Numbered from the stretch's first letter, positions 6,300 through 13,239 are shown. The stretch is 13,239 bases of DNA from Fimenecus sp051881395 (GCA_051881395.1 JBJEPU010000083.1:1-13239), one strand, 5' to 3'. Notes: a model not told the origin generated them from the sequence alone. Translations and numbers: made by a program.

Positions 6300-8213
6300 T
6301 TATTCCGACAATTCCAACCATTCGTTTTCTTTACATTCCACGGTGACTTCCAAATCTTCAATTTGTGCAAGCAGTTCGGAAAGACGCACATAGTTCTCCG
6401 CGACTTCCGGCAAATCACATTCTGCTTTTAATGCGTTCAGTTGTATATATATTTCTTCAATTTCTTTTTGCAATGCGGCAAGGCGGGCGCGGCGTTTTCG
6501 CTCCTCCGCCTTGTTCTTTTTATTCAGCGTATAGAGTTGTTTTTGTGCGGAGACTTCCTTTGCGTCGCTCGACTCGCTTACAATGCTTTGCGCACTTTCA
6601 TTTTCTTTTGCAAGACAATATTGTGCATATCCGCCCGTATATTCACGGATACCGTTCGGGAACAGTTCCAGCATTTTATTGGGAACGCGGCTTAAAAAGT
6701 AGCGGTCATGCGATACGGTCAATAGGGTGCCCGTGTATTCTTGCAAAGCGCTGTCTAAGGCTTCTTTTGCCGTGTAATCCAAATGGTTGGTCGGTTCGTC
6801 CAAAATTAGGAAATTACTGCGCTCAAACATAATGATACAAAATGCAACCTTTGCGCGGTTGGCGCCGGAAAGTTCGCGTATGCGCTTGAAAACGGCGTCC
6901 TCCTCAATCAATAACCTGCCGAGCGCACTGCGAATTTCCAAATCGGTTTTCCCGGGAAAACGGCGATGAACTGCCTCAATAACCGTGTCGTTCAGGTTCA
7001 AATCGGCAAGTTCTTGGTCAAAATAGGAGATTTTAACATTACCGCCGATGCGGATTTTGCCCGAATAGGGGAGTTTGCGTAAAATTGCTTTTAAAAGAGA
7101 GGTCTTTCCGACGCCGTTTTGCCCGACAATGGCAATTTTGTCCCCTTGGTTTACCGTAAACGATACGCCGTCATACAGTTGCTTGCCGGTTTGCGAATTG
7201 CCGACAAAAACCCCGACATTTTCCAGCGTTAATACCGACTTAAACGGCTCGTAATCATATGAGAACTGAAATTTTGCCGTCTTTTGCCGCGGATTCGGCT
7301 TTGCGGCCAACTCCATTTTTTCCAGCGCCTTTACCCGCGAACCGACGCTGTTGGTACTGCTGGATTTTGCTAAATTTCTGCGCACATACTCGCGCATTGC
7401 CTCCAATTCGTCTTGCTGTTTTTTATATTCTTTTTCAAGCCTGCGGACGCGCTCTTCCTTTTGCTGTAAAAAAGCAGAGTATCCGCCCTTGTAGCGCACA
7501 AGTTCGCCGCGTTCCAATTCGCAGATGTCATTGGCAACTTTATCTAAGAAAAAACGGTCATGCGATACAACGACGACCGCGCCTTTATAATTCTGTAAGT
7601 ACTCTTCCAACCACGAAAGCATGGAAAAATCCAAGTGATTGGTCGGCTCGTCTAAAATCAACAACTCCGGATTTTGCAAAAGCACCTTTGCCATGGCAAA
7701 TCGGATTTTTTCTCCGCCGCTTAATGTCTTGACTTTACCGTTTAAATCAAAAGCGCCGAATCCCAAGCCGTTTAAAACGATTTGAATGCGCACATCGGCA
7801 TGGTATCCGTCAGCGGCGGTATACGCGCCGGACAGCATTTCGTATTTTTCCGTCAGCGCCGCATACTGTTCGGTGTTCGGCTCAACAGATGCCAATTCCT
7901 GTGACAGAATTTCCAAATCGGCACGCATTTCGTATACGGACGAAAGCGCTGATTGAATTTCCTCCTGTAAGGTGTTCTCTGTGTTTAAAGCTTCGTTTTG
8001 CTTCAAATAGCCAATCGACAAATTGCGCTTGACGCTGTATTCGCCCGCATCATACGGCAACTCGCCGCTGATGATATTCAGGAGCGTGGTTTTCCCGACG
8101 CCGTTTATGCCTAAAAGACCGATTCGGTCCTTTGCAGAAATCGTTAAATCAATGTTTTTTAAGACCACTTCATCGGAAAAACTTTTTTGAATTTGATGTA
8201 AGGAAATCAGCAT
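6300..8213 (-). CDS. ABC-F family ATPase (YdiF/Uup-like)
   Basis: A soluble 637-residue protein with two ABC domains and no membrane segment, as in the ABC-F family, whose members act on the ribosome (translation factors or antibiotic-protection proteins). Domain 1: Walker A 'GINGVGKTT' (35-43), signature 'LSGGE' (164-168), Walker B 'LLILDEPTNHLD' (184-195), 'SHDRFFLD' (217-224). The inter-domain linker (about 240-310) is charged and helical. Domain 2: Walker A 'GQNGVGKTS' (364-372), signature 'LSGANR' (448-453), Walker B 'LILDEPTNHLD' (469-479), 'SHDRYFLS'. The C-terminus (about 555-637) is a Lys/Glu-rich coiled coil like that of Uup/YdiF. Both catalytic Asp-Glu pairs are kept, but the second signature is altered (normally LSGGE). 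ATG 8213 has GGAG 9 nt upstream. Whether it confers drug resistance cannot be decided; length and linker fit housekeeping YdiF-like members better. Confidence 0.93.
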   Translation of the reverse strand: MLISLHQIQKSFSDEVVLKNIDLTISAKDRIGLLGINGVGKTTLLNIISGELPYDAGEYSVKRNLSIGYLKQNEALNTENTLQEEIQSALSSVYEMRADLEILSQELASVEPNTEQYAALTEKYEMLSGAYTAADGYHADVRIQIVLNGLGFGAFDLNGKVKTLSGGEKIRFAMAKVLLQNPELLILDEPTNHLDFSMLSWLEEYLQNYKGAVVVVSHDRFFLDKVANDICELERGELVRYKGGYSAFLQQKEERVRRLEKEYKKQQDELEAMREYVRRNLAKSSSTNSVGSRVKALEKMELAAKPNPRQKTAKFQFSYDYEPFKSVLTLENVGVFVGNSQTGKQLYDGVSFTVNQGDKIAIVGQNGVGKTSLLKAILRKLPYSGKIRIGGNVKISYFDQELADLNLNDTVIEAVHRRFPGKTDLEIRSALGRLLIEEDAVFKRIRELSGANRAKVAFCIIMFERSNFLILDEPTNHLDYTAKEALDSALQEYTGTLLTVSHDRYFLSRVPNKMLELFPNGIREYTGGYAQYCLAKENESAQSIVSESSDAKEVSAQKQLYTLNKKNKAEERKRRARLAALQKEIEEIYIQLNALKAECDLPEVAENYVRLSELLAQIEDLEVTVECKENEWLELSE

Positions 8214-8228
8214 GATACATAACTCCGT

Positions 8229-8260
8229 AAAAAAACAAACGGGGCAGGAGTGCTGCCCCG
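8229..8260 (-). terminator. Terminator after ktrA, abutting the ABC-F ribosome site
   Basis: On the - strand, CGGGGCAG (8260-8253), a 5-nt loop and CTGCCCCG (8247-8240) form a perfect 8-bp GC-rich stem followed by TTTGTTTTTTT (8239-8229). It lies 4 bp after the ktrA stop. The U-tract ends 2 bp before the GGAG of the ABC-F gene. There is essentially no room for a separate promoter between it and that gene, so it may also act as an attenuator for the ABC-F gene. Confidence 0.88.
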
Positions 8261-8264
8261 CACC

Positions 8265-8909
8265 TTATTTAATTAAGCGTTCCACATCCTCATTCCGGCC
8301 GAGCACCATCAGGATTTCATCCGCCGTAAACACATGGTCGGGGTGCGGCAGGGGATGGATTGTTTCGCCGACTTTAATCGCCAAAATGCTGATATTGTAT
8401 TTGGAACGGACATTTTTTTGCAAAATGGATTTCCCAACCCAACTGTCCGGAACGCTGATTTCATAAATCGAGAAATCTTTGTTTAATTCAATATAATTAA
8501 AAATGCTGTCCGAGCCGAATTTGACCGCTAAGCGTTCGGCGGTTTCTTTTTCGGTGTAAATGACTTCATCTGCACCGTTGCGCAACAAAAATTTGGCGTG
8601 CACATCGCGGCTGGCGCGTGACAAAATATAATTTGCACCCAAATCTTTCAGCAGTGCGGTGGTTTCCAAGGAACTTTGGAAATTGTCACCGATGGTGACG
8701 ACGCATAAATCGTAATTGTCTATGCCGAGGGAGTCTAAAAACATTTCATCCGTGGCATCGCCGATTTGCGCATTGGTTACATACGGCAAAACAACATTTA
8801 CGCGGTCTTCCAAAATATCCACCGCCATGACATCGTTGCCCTGTTCATAAAACTTTTGCGCCATATGGCGGCCGAATCTGCCAAGACCGATAATTAAAAT
8901 CGATTTCAT
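8265..8909 (-). CDS. ktrA: Ktr potassium uptake regulatory subunit (RCK protein)
   Basis: A 214-residue cytoplasmic RCK protein that forms a ring on the KtrB channel dimer and gates K+ uptake in response to nucleotides. The N-terminal Rossmann domain has 'GLGRFG' (8-13) and the acidic residue Asp31 at the end of the second strand (ribose binding). 'IGDATDEMFL' (49-58) and 'VVTIGDNFQSSL' (70-81) are typical of the family. The RCK-C domain covers about 140-213, with 'ISVPDSWVGKSI' and 'ILMVLGRNEDVERL'. The length matches single-RCK KtrA (about 220) rather than double-domain TrkA (about 450). AGGAG is 8 nt ahead of ATG 8909. ktrB lies 12 bp upstream in the same operon, and a strong terminator follows. 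Confidence 0.95.
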   Translation of the reverse strand: MKSILIIGLGRFGRHMAQKFYEQGNDVMAVDILEDRVNVVLPYVTNAQIGDATDEMFLDSLGIDNYDLCVVTIGDNFQSSLETTALLKDLGANYILSRASRDVHAKFLLRNGADEVIYTEKETAERLAVKFGSDSIFNYIELNKDFSIYEISVPDSWVGKSILQKNVRSKYNISILAIKVGETIHPLPHPDHVFTADEILMVLGRNEDVERLIK

Positions 8910-8921
8910 AAAGCAATCTCC

Positions 8922-10268
8922 TTAACCGATGGTAATATTTTCAACAGGATATTTGGACGGCGTAACGCTCTGCTGGTCGTGGAATGCAAGTAAAATGGTC
9001 AGTCCGCCGACGCGCCCGAAGAACATTAACGCCATTAAAACCAAATGAGACGCCGTGCTGAGACCTGCGGTGATTCCGAGGGACAAACCGACCGTGCCGA
9101 TTGCAGAGGCGGTTTCAAACAATGCTTCTTTTACGGATACGCTGTCAAACGCGCAAATCAGCATGGCACAGCCGAAAAACAGAAGCGTATATAATGCGGT
9201 AATGGAAATGATTTGCAACAGCACATTGTCGCTGATTCTGCGGCGAAAACAAGAGATGTTTTTGCGTTTTTTAAATATGGAAGCCAAACTTGCTACAAGC
9301 ATGGCGAGCGTCGTCGTCTTTAAGCCGCCGGCGGTGGAACTCGGCGAGCCGCCGATAATCATTAGAAAAATCATACACAGCACGGTGGCATCGGAAAGCG
9401 CCGTTAAATCGGCGGTGTTAAAGCCCGCCGTTCTTGTTGTGACGGTTTGGAACAAACATGACAGCAAATAGGTCAGCGGTGCATCCGCAAAATTCGGATT
9501 GTTGCGTTCCGTCAACAGCATAAATAAAAACGGTATGACAATCAAAGCGGCGGTTGTGACCAAGACAACCTTTGTATGCAGTTTGTAGCGTCGAAAACGA
9601 AACTTGTTGGTTTTTAAATCCGACCAAACGAAAAAGCCGATGCCGCCGATGATGATTAAAGCCATAACCACCAAGTTAACCAACGGGTCTGCGGCATACT
9701 GCGTTAATGAGGAAAACGCACCGTTGCCGCCCATCAAATCAAAACCCGCATTGCAAAATGCTGAAACAGAGTGAAAGACAGCAAAATAAAGCCCTTTCCA
9801 AAAGCCGTATTGCGGACAAAAGCGTATTGTCAATAAAACTGCTCCGCTGATTTCAAAAACAGCCGTGCCGATTAAGATGAATCTGGTCATACGCACAATA
9901 CCGCCAACCTGTGAGGCATTGACAGATTCCTGCAAGGTGTAGCGACTGCGCAACCCGATTTTATGCTTCGTCAGCGTCATCGCAGAAATGGCAAGCGTCA
10001 TAAAGCCGATACCGCCGACTTGAATCATCAGTAAAATGATTAACTGACCGAACACAGACCAATAGGTATATGTATCAAATACCACCAAACCGGTCACGCA
10101 GGTCGCGGAGGTGGCGGTAAACAGCGCGTCAAAAAAATTGGTCCATTGTCCGCTGCGCGCGGAAATCGGCAGGCAAAGCAAGAACGCACCGAGCAGAATG
10201 ATACAAAAATAGCCCAAAATAATGGTGCGCAAAGGAGATAATCTGAATTTTTTTGCAGTCTTTTTCAT
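8922..10268 (-). CDS. ktrB: Ktr/Trk-type potassium uptake channel subunit
   Basis: A 448-residue integral membrane protein of the Trk/Ktr/HKT superfamily that forms the K+ (often Na+-dependent) translocation path. It has four M1-P-M2 repeats, each with the selectivity-filter glycine visible: 'TSATCVTGL' (Gly60), 'SAFCNAGF' (Gly175), 'TTRTAGFN' (Gly282) and 'ASAIGTVGL' (Gly394). The intramembrane gate loop of the third repeat appears as 'IGGSPSSTAGGLKTTT' (about 305-320). The basic N-terminus stays inside. The size fits KtrB rather than the longer TrkH. The start is taken at ATG 10268, with GGGA 7 nt upstream; an adjacent in-frame GTG at 10271 would add one residue and lies too close to that site. 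It pairs with ktrA, 12 bp downstream. Confidence 0.95.
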   Translation of the reverse strand: MKKTAKKFRLSPLRTIILGYFCIILLGAFLLCLPISARSGQWTNFFDALFTATSATCVTGLVVFDTYTYWSVFGQLIILLMIQVGGIGFMTLAISAMTLTKHKIGLRSRYTLQESVNASQVGGIVRMTRFILIGTAVFEISGAVLLTIRFCPQYGFWKGLYFAVFHSVSAFCNAGFDLMGGNGAFSSLTQYAADPLVNLVVMALIIIGGIGFFVWSDLKTNKFRFRRYKLHTKVVLVTTAALIVIPFLFMLLTERNNPNFADAPLTYLLSCLFQTVTTRTAGFNTADLTALSDATVLCMIFLMIIGGSPSSTAGGLKTTTLAMLVASLASIFKKRKNISCFRRRISDNVLLQIISITALYTLLFFGCAMLICAFDSVSVKEALFETASAIGTVGLSLGITAGLSTASHLVLMALMFFGRVGGLTILLAFHDQQSVTPSKYPVENITIG

Positions 10269-10302
10269 CACAGTGTCCCGTATTCATAAAAATATCAGCA
10301 GT

Positions 10303-10308
10303 ATTATA
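10303..10308 (-). promoter_or_regulatory. Probable -10 box of the ktrBA promoter
   Basis: A perfect TATAAT on the - strand lies about 35 bp before the ktrB start. At 17 bp upstream the -35 would be TTTCTT, a weak match, so the promoter may depend on an activator or on the AT-rich upstream tract. The gap 10272-10338 has no clear GC-rich terminator for the preceding transporter pair. Confidence 0.45.
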
Positions 10309-10338
10309 GTACAAGCTAAAATAAAAAGAAAGTGTTTT

Positions 10339-10815
10339 TCAAAATTTTTTCTTTACGCCGAAACGGTTGCGCAGGTACCGATACGCCGCCACAATCATGC
10401 GCATTCCGGAGGAAACCACCACAATGCCCGCTGTGATACAAAGCGCAATTTGCAAGGTATACGCCGCGGCTTTCCCGAATAATTGCCAATCCGTATTCAA
10501 TGCGAATTTCATCGTGCTGTACAGCGCGCCACCCGGAATCATCGGGATAAAGCCCGGTACAAGGTAGGAGGTGGTCGGCGTTTTTTTGATGCGTGCGAAA
10601 ATTTCTGCGTAGACAGTCACAAAAGCAGCCGCGAAAAAATACCGTATCGGTTCACTTGTAAACCAAATCCCGAGTAGTAAAAATAAGCCCCAGGAGAGCA
10701 TCCCGCCGAGTGCGGCAATCAACAGCTTGGTTCGCCGTAAATTGAATAAAACGGAGAAGCCGAGTGACCCGAGAAAGGCGGTTACAATTTGTGTAATAAT
10801 ATCCATCGTACTCAT
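10339..10815 (-). CDS. ThrE-family exporter, small subunit (YjjB/DUF3815-like)
   Basis: A 158-residue membrane protein with about four or five hydrophobic segments (roughly 5-24, 30-52, 55-72, 80-97 and 115-138) and a basic C-terminal tail. The motif 'TSYLVPGFIPMIPGGALY' (about 81-98) is characteristic of the C-terminal half of threonine/serine exporters (ThrE) and of the separate YjjB subunit. The family exports small acids or amino acids (threonine/serine in ThrE, succinate reported for YjjB-YjjP); the substrate here is unknown. The start was chosen at ATG 10815, which overlaps the stop of the partner gene as ATGA and has GGGG 9-10 nt upstream. A longer open frame reaching 10893 begins inside the partner with a Cys/Arg-rich stretch unlike the family. 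Confidence 0.85.
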   Translation of the reverse strand: MSTMDIITQIVTAFLGSLGFSVLFNLRRTKLLIAALGGMLSWGLFLLLGIWFTSEPIRYFFAAAFVTVYAEIFARIKKTPTTSYLVPGFIPMIPGGALYSTMKFALNTDWQLFGKAAAYTLQIALCITAGIVVVSSGMRMIVAAYRYLRNRFGVKKKF

Positions 10816-11573
10816 TCTATCAGACCCCCAAACAACAGCGCGGCAAGAATATATCCTGCGGCAATGCCGATGGCAATAACAACCGCTTCGCAAAAACGAA
10901 GAATCCCTGCCATAATGTCACCGCTGATGATGTCTCGAATAGAATTTGTCATGGCAATGCCCGGTATGAGCAACATAATATTGCCGATAATAATTTTATC
11001 GGCATGCTGACCGAAGCCGAACGCAACGCAAAGAAATGTGAGCGCACACAAAATAAACGAGGACACAACATTGGCGAATACCATATTTACCTGCGTACGG
11101 TCAATCGCGTATACCACGGCTTTGAGTAATGCGCCGAGTAATGCGGCGGCAACGGCATCTAACGAATTGCCGCCGAAAAACAAGGTGAACGAGCCGGCAA
11201 TCAGCGCGAACGCAATGCATTCAATCCAAAACGGGTAACGTTTTGTGTTATCAATCCGTTGTATTTCGCTGAGAATATATTGCAGTGCAGGCTTATCGGC
11301 ACAAATTTTCCGAGATAACGCGTTCAAGCTGTGTAATTTGTCTAAATCGGTTGTATATTTGTGTATGCGCCGTGTTTGGGTTAAGGTTTGGTCCTGCGCA
11401 TCGGTTACCGTTGCGATAATGCTGGATGTTATCGTAAATACATCGGCGCGTTTCACATCGTATGTCATTAAGATGCGCTGTACGGAATCTTCCACACGGC
11501 TGATTTCCGCACCGCTTATCAGCATTCTTTCGCCGATATCTAACGACATACTGAGCAATTCCTCGGTTTTCAA
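10812..11573 (-). CDS. ThrE-family exporter, large subunit (YjjP/DUF1212-like)
   Basis: A 253-residue protein. Residues 1-115 form a cytoplasmic domain typical of the family ('MLISGAEISRVEDSVQRIL', about 18-36). It is followed by about five membrane segments, with 'LLIPGIAMTNSIRDIISGD' (about 204-222) being the diagnostic stretch. In ThrE the two halves are fused; here they are separate with a 4-bp ATGA overlap, which points to translational coupling and a two-subunit transporter. The start is read as TTG 11573: a near-perfect AGGAGGTG (11589-11582) lies 8 nt ahead of it. An ATG 36 bp upstream (11609) has no ribosome site, would place this AGGAGG inside the gene, and adds residues foreign to the family. 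The exported substrate cannot be told from sequence. Confidence 0.88.
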   Translation of the reverse strand: MKTEELLSMSLDIGERMLISGAEISRVEDSVQRILMTYDVKRADVFTITSSIIATVTDAQDQTLTQTRRIHKYTTDLDKLHSLNALSRKICADKPALQYILSEIQRIDNTKRYPFWIECIAFALIAGSFTLFFGGNSLDAVAAALLGALLKAVVYAIDRTQVNMVFANVVSSFILCALTFLCVAFGFGQHADKIIIGNIMLLIPGIAMTNSIRDIISGDIMAGILRFCEAVVIAIGIAAGYILAALLFGGLIE

Positions 11574-11581
11574 TTTAAACA

Positions 11582-11589
11582 CACCTCCT
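11582..11589 (-). promoter_or_regulatory. Strong ribosome binding site that fixes a TTG start
   Basis: AGGAGGTG on the - strand matches the 16S 3' end over 8 bases and stands 8 nt before TTG 11573. This decides against the upstream ATG 11609 for the transporter gene. A TATTAT sequence about 20 bp farther upstream could be a -10 box, but no good -35 accompanies it. Confidence 0.8.
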
Positions 11590-11683
11590 GCAAAACATAA
11601 TACTACCATAAATTTTGCGGAATATCCATTCCTTTTTGCAGAAAAACGGAATTAATTAAATTTGATGTTTTTGTTCGAAGCAC

Positions 11684-11712
11684 TTTTCATTTTGTAAAAA
11701 CAATGCTATAAT
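11684..11712 (+). promoter_or_regulatory. Sigma-A promoter of glf
   Basis: TTTTCA (11684-11689), a 17-bp spacer and TATAAT (11707-11712) preceded by TGC make a strong extended -10 promoter, 35 bp before the glf start codon. The divergent gap 11574-11747 holds this promoter and the start region of the transporter pair on the other strand; no other structure was seen in it. Confidence 0.75.
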
Positions 11713-11747
11713 AAATAAAATTATTTGTAATTGCAAAGGAGAAAACT

Positions 11748-12845
11748 ATGAAACAGTATGATTATTTAATTGTCGGCTGTGGTTTGTTCGGCGCTGTATT
11801 TGCCCATGAGGCCCAAAAAAAAAGAAAAAGTGTGCTGTTCATTGAAAAAAGAAATCATATCGGCGGCAATATCTACTGCGAATTGCAAGAAGATATTTTG
11901 GTGCATAAATACGGCGCGCATATTTTCCATACAAGCAACAAACGCGTGTGGGAATATGTCAATCAGTTTGTGGAATTCAATAATTTCATCAATTCTCCAA
12001 TCGCAAATTATAAAGGTGAAATTTACAATTTACCGTTTAATATGAACACATTCAGCAAAATGTTCAATATTTCCACGCCGCAACAAGCGCAAGAGATTAT
12101 CGAAGCACAGCGCGGCGAAATCAAAGGCGAGCCGCAGAATTTGGAAGAACAGGCCATCAGCCTTGTCGGCAGAGAGGTCTATACCAAGCTGATTAAAGGG
12201 TATACCGAAAAGCAATGGGGGCGCGACTGTAAGGATTTGCCTGCGTTTATTATCAAACGGCTGCCTGTGCGCTATACCTATAATAATAATTATTTTAATG
12301 ACCGTTACCAGGGTATTCCGGTTGAGGGGTACACGGCTTTGATAGAAAAGCTGATTGACGGCTGTGATGTTTTGCTGAATACCGATTTTTTCTCTGACAA
12401 AGAAAAATATCTCGCCATGGCAGATACATGCTTGTATACCGGTATGATTGACGCTTTTTATGACTATTGCTACGGCGAACTTGGGTACAGAAGCCTGCGG
12501 TTTGAAAATGAAACTTTGGATATGCAGAATTATCAGGGCGTTGCCGTTGTGAACTACACCGAGCGCGAAATACCGTATACCCGCGTGATTGAGCATAAGC
12601 ATTTTGCCTTCGGCACGCAGGAAAAAACCGTGATAACCAAAGAATATCCTGCGGATTGGGTAGCAGGGATGGAGCCGTACTATCCGATTAACGATGTGCA
12701 AAACACGGCGTTATATCAAAAATATGCGGATTTGGCGGCAAACGAAACCAAGGTTTTATTTGGCGGCAGATTGGCGCAGTATAAGTACTATGATATGGAT
12801 AAATGTGTGGAAGCGGCGCTTGCGCTTTGTGACAGCGTGCTGTAA
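11748..12845 (+). CDS. glf: UDP-galactopyranose mutase
   Basis: A flavoenzyme that interconverts UDP-galactopyranose and UDP-galactofuranose, supplying galactofuranose for cell-surface glycans; it needs reduced FAD. The 365-residue length matches bacterial Glf. Seen are the FAD dinucleotide fold 'IVGCGLFGAVFAHE' (8-21), the acidic residue after the second strand in 'FIEKRNHIGGN' (31-41), 'HKYGAHIFHT' (53-62), 'YTEKQWG' (152-158), the substrate-binding Arg175 in 'RYTYNNNYFNDRYQGIP', Arg279 in 'IPYTRVIEHKHF', and the C-terminal FAD motif 'FGGRLAQYKYYDMD' (338-351). The ribosome site GGAG (11738-11741) is 6 nt ahead of ATG. It is followed by a glycosyltransferase gene with its own promoter, consistent with a surface polysaccharide locus extending to the right. 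Confidence 0.97.
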   Translation: MKQYDYLIVGCGLFGAVFAHEAQKKRKSVLFIEKRNHIGGNIYCELQEDILVHKYGAHIFHTSNKRVWEYVNQFVEFNNFINSPIANYKGEIYNLPFNMNTFSKMFNISTPQQAQEIIEAQRGEIKGEPQNLEEQAISLVGREVYTKLIKGYTEKQWGRDCKDLPAFIIKRLPVRYTYNNNYFNDRYQGIPVEGYTALIEKLIDGCDVLLNTDFFSDKEKYLAMADTCLYTGMIDAFYDYCYGELGYRSLRFENETLDMQNYQGVAVVNYTEREIPYTRVIEHKHFAFGTQEKTVITKEYPADWVAGMEPYYPINDVQNTALYQKYADLAANETKVLFGGRLAQYKYYDMDKCVEAALALCDSVL

Positions 12846-12855
12846 AATCGAAGGC

Positions 12856-12884
12856 TTGAAAATCCGGTCGTATAATGCTATAAT
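12856..12884 (+). promoter_or_regulatory. Sigma-A promoter of the glycosyltransferase gene
   Basis: TTGAAA (12856-12861), exactly 17 bp, then TATAAT (12879-12884) with TGC directly before it: a near-consensus, extended -10 promoter. A second TATAAT (12871-12876) overlaps the same spacer. The transcript start would fall near 12891, giving a leader of about 60 nt before the start codon. Confidence 0.8.
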
Positions 12885-12895
12885 AACTTGGTTTT

Positions 12896-12918
12896 TGCTG
12901 TAAAAAGGTTTTGCGGCA
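12896..12918 (+). other. Leader hairpin of the glycosyltransferase mRNA
   Basis: TGCTGTAAAA (12896-12905) can pair with TTTTGCGGCA (12909-12918) around a 3-nt loop, using two G-U pairs. It would sit at the very 5' end of the proposed transcript. It is followed by only four T's (12920-12923), which is too weak for a confident terminator. It could be a stabilising 5' stem. Confidence 0.35.
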
Positions 12919-12953
12919 GTTTTGGAAACACAACAAAAAAGGAGTGTCTGTTT

Positions 12954-13239
12954 TTGAAACCTGTAACCGTCAGTGTGATTATGCCTGTGTACGGTGTCGA
13001 GGAATATGTCGGCGCCGCGATTGAGAGTATACAAAATCAAACCTTTACCGATTGGGAAATGTTTGCCGTTGATGACGGCACGAAAGACAGAAGCGGCGAA
13101 ATTTGTGACGAATATGCCGCGAAGGACAGCCGTATTCATGTCATTCACAAGGAAAACGGCGGCGCGCCGAGTGCACGCAATGTTGCGATTGACCAAGCAA
13201 ACGGTAAATATTTTTATTTTATGGATTCCGATGATATTG
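12954..13239 (+). CDS. Family 2 glycosyltransferase, 5' part (runs off window)
   Basis: The first 95 codons of a GT-A fold glycosyltransferase; the frame is open to the window end. 'VSVIMPVYGVEEYVGAAIES' (6-25) is the first strand and helix of GT2 enzymes. 'VDDGTKDRSG' (39-48) is the nucleotide-binding acidic stretch, 'ENGGAPSARNVAI' (68-80) is typical of the family, and 'MDSDD' (90-94) is the metal-binding DxD-type motif. Such enzymes transfer a sugar from a nucleotide-sugar to a growing glycan, often on the cytoplasmic membrane face. The specific sugar cannot be told; proximity to glf makes galactofuranose transfer one possibility only. The start is TTG 12954, with AAGGAG ending 9 nt upstream (GGAG 12941-12944); the nearest in-frame ATG (12981) falls inside the conserved first strand. 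Confidence 0.9.
   Translation, partial: MKPVTVSVIMPVYGVEEYVGAAIESIQNQTFTDWEMFAVDDGTKDRSGEICDEYAAKDSRIHVIHKENGGAPSARNVAIDQANGKYFYFMDSDDI

Noticed and set aside
6365..7732. Open frames of 155 and 157 codons antisense to the ABC-F gene
   Set aside because: Their composition mirrors the ABC-F coding frame, with no recognisable domain and no ribosome sites; the sense gene is unambiguous.
10272..10338. AT-rich AAAGAAA...TTTCTTT inverted repeat as a terminator of the ThrE pair
   Set aside because: It has no GC in the stem beyond one pair and a long loop; chance pairing in an A/T-rich gap is more likely.
10816..10893. Extended start for the small ThrE-family subunit
   Set aside because: The added 26 residues are Cys/Arg-rich, overlap the partner gene, and are unlike the family; the ATGA overlap start with an upstream GGGG is better.
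12030..12701. 223-codon open frame antisense to glf
   Set aside because: It has no recognisable domain, is His/Ile-rich by mirroring glf codons, and no ribosome site was seen; glf is certain on the other strand.

Overview
The window looks like a chromosomal piece of a Gram-positive, low-to-moderate G+C Firmicute, most likely a gut-type Clostridia (Oscillospiraceae/Ruminococcaceae-like). This is inferred from strong AGGAGG-type ribosome binding sites, sigma-A promoters with an extended TGC-TATAAT -10, membrane-anchored PrsA/SurA-like foldase architecture, a KtrAB potassium system and a split ThrE-type exporter. No taxonomic marker gene is present, so this is a guess from style and gene content. 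There are fourteen genes, packed tightly, with only short intergenic gaps. No rRNA, tRNA, CRISPR array or complete mobile element was seen.

Left part (1-4442, + strand): three back-to-back perfect hairpins (5-81) lie just before a probable promoter. They are followed by a compact six-gene run: a degenerate LytR-CpsA-Psr (LCP)-like membrane protein, a membrane-anchored transglutaminase-like protein, then folE, folP, folB and folK. Gaps are 1-18 bp or overlaps of 4-8 bp, so this is very probably one operon. It ends at a long perfect stem (4411-4442) that serves both this operon and the convergent gene. The four fol genes take GTP to 7,8-dihydropteroate. The dephosphorylation step and folC are not here.

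Middle part (4465-11573, all - strand), in transcription order: the split ThrE-family transporter pair (two proteins with a 4-bp overlap), then ktrB-ktrA (K+ uptake channel and its RCK regulatory ring) ending in a clear rho-independent terminator, then an ABC-F ATPase whose ribosome binding site starts almost immediately after that terminator, then a membrane-anchored peptidyl-prolyl isomerase with its own promoter.

Right part (11748-13239, + strand): glf (UDP-galactopyranose mutase) and the start of a family-2 glycosyltransferase cut by the window edge. Each has its own near-identical extended -10 promoter. Together they suggest the beginning of a cell-surface glycan (galactofuranose-containing) locus.

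No clearly new multi-gene system was identified. The points most worth a second look are the triple hairpin at the left edge (possible end of an IS200/IS605-type element), the LCP-like protein without the usual active-site arginines heading a folate operon, the terminator jammed against the ABC-F start, the duplicated parvulin-like domain in the foldase, and the altered second ABC signature of the ABC-F protein.
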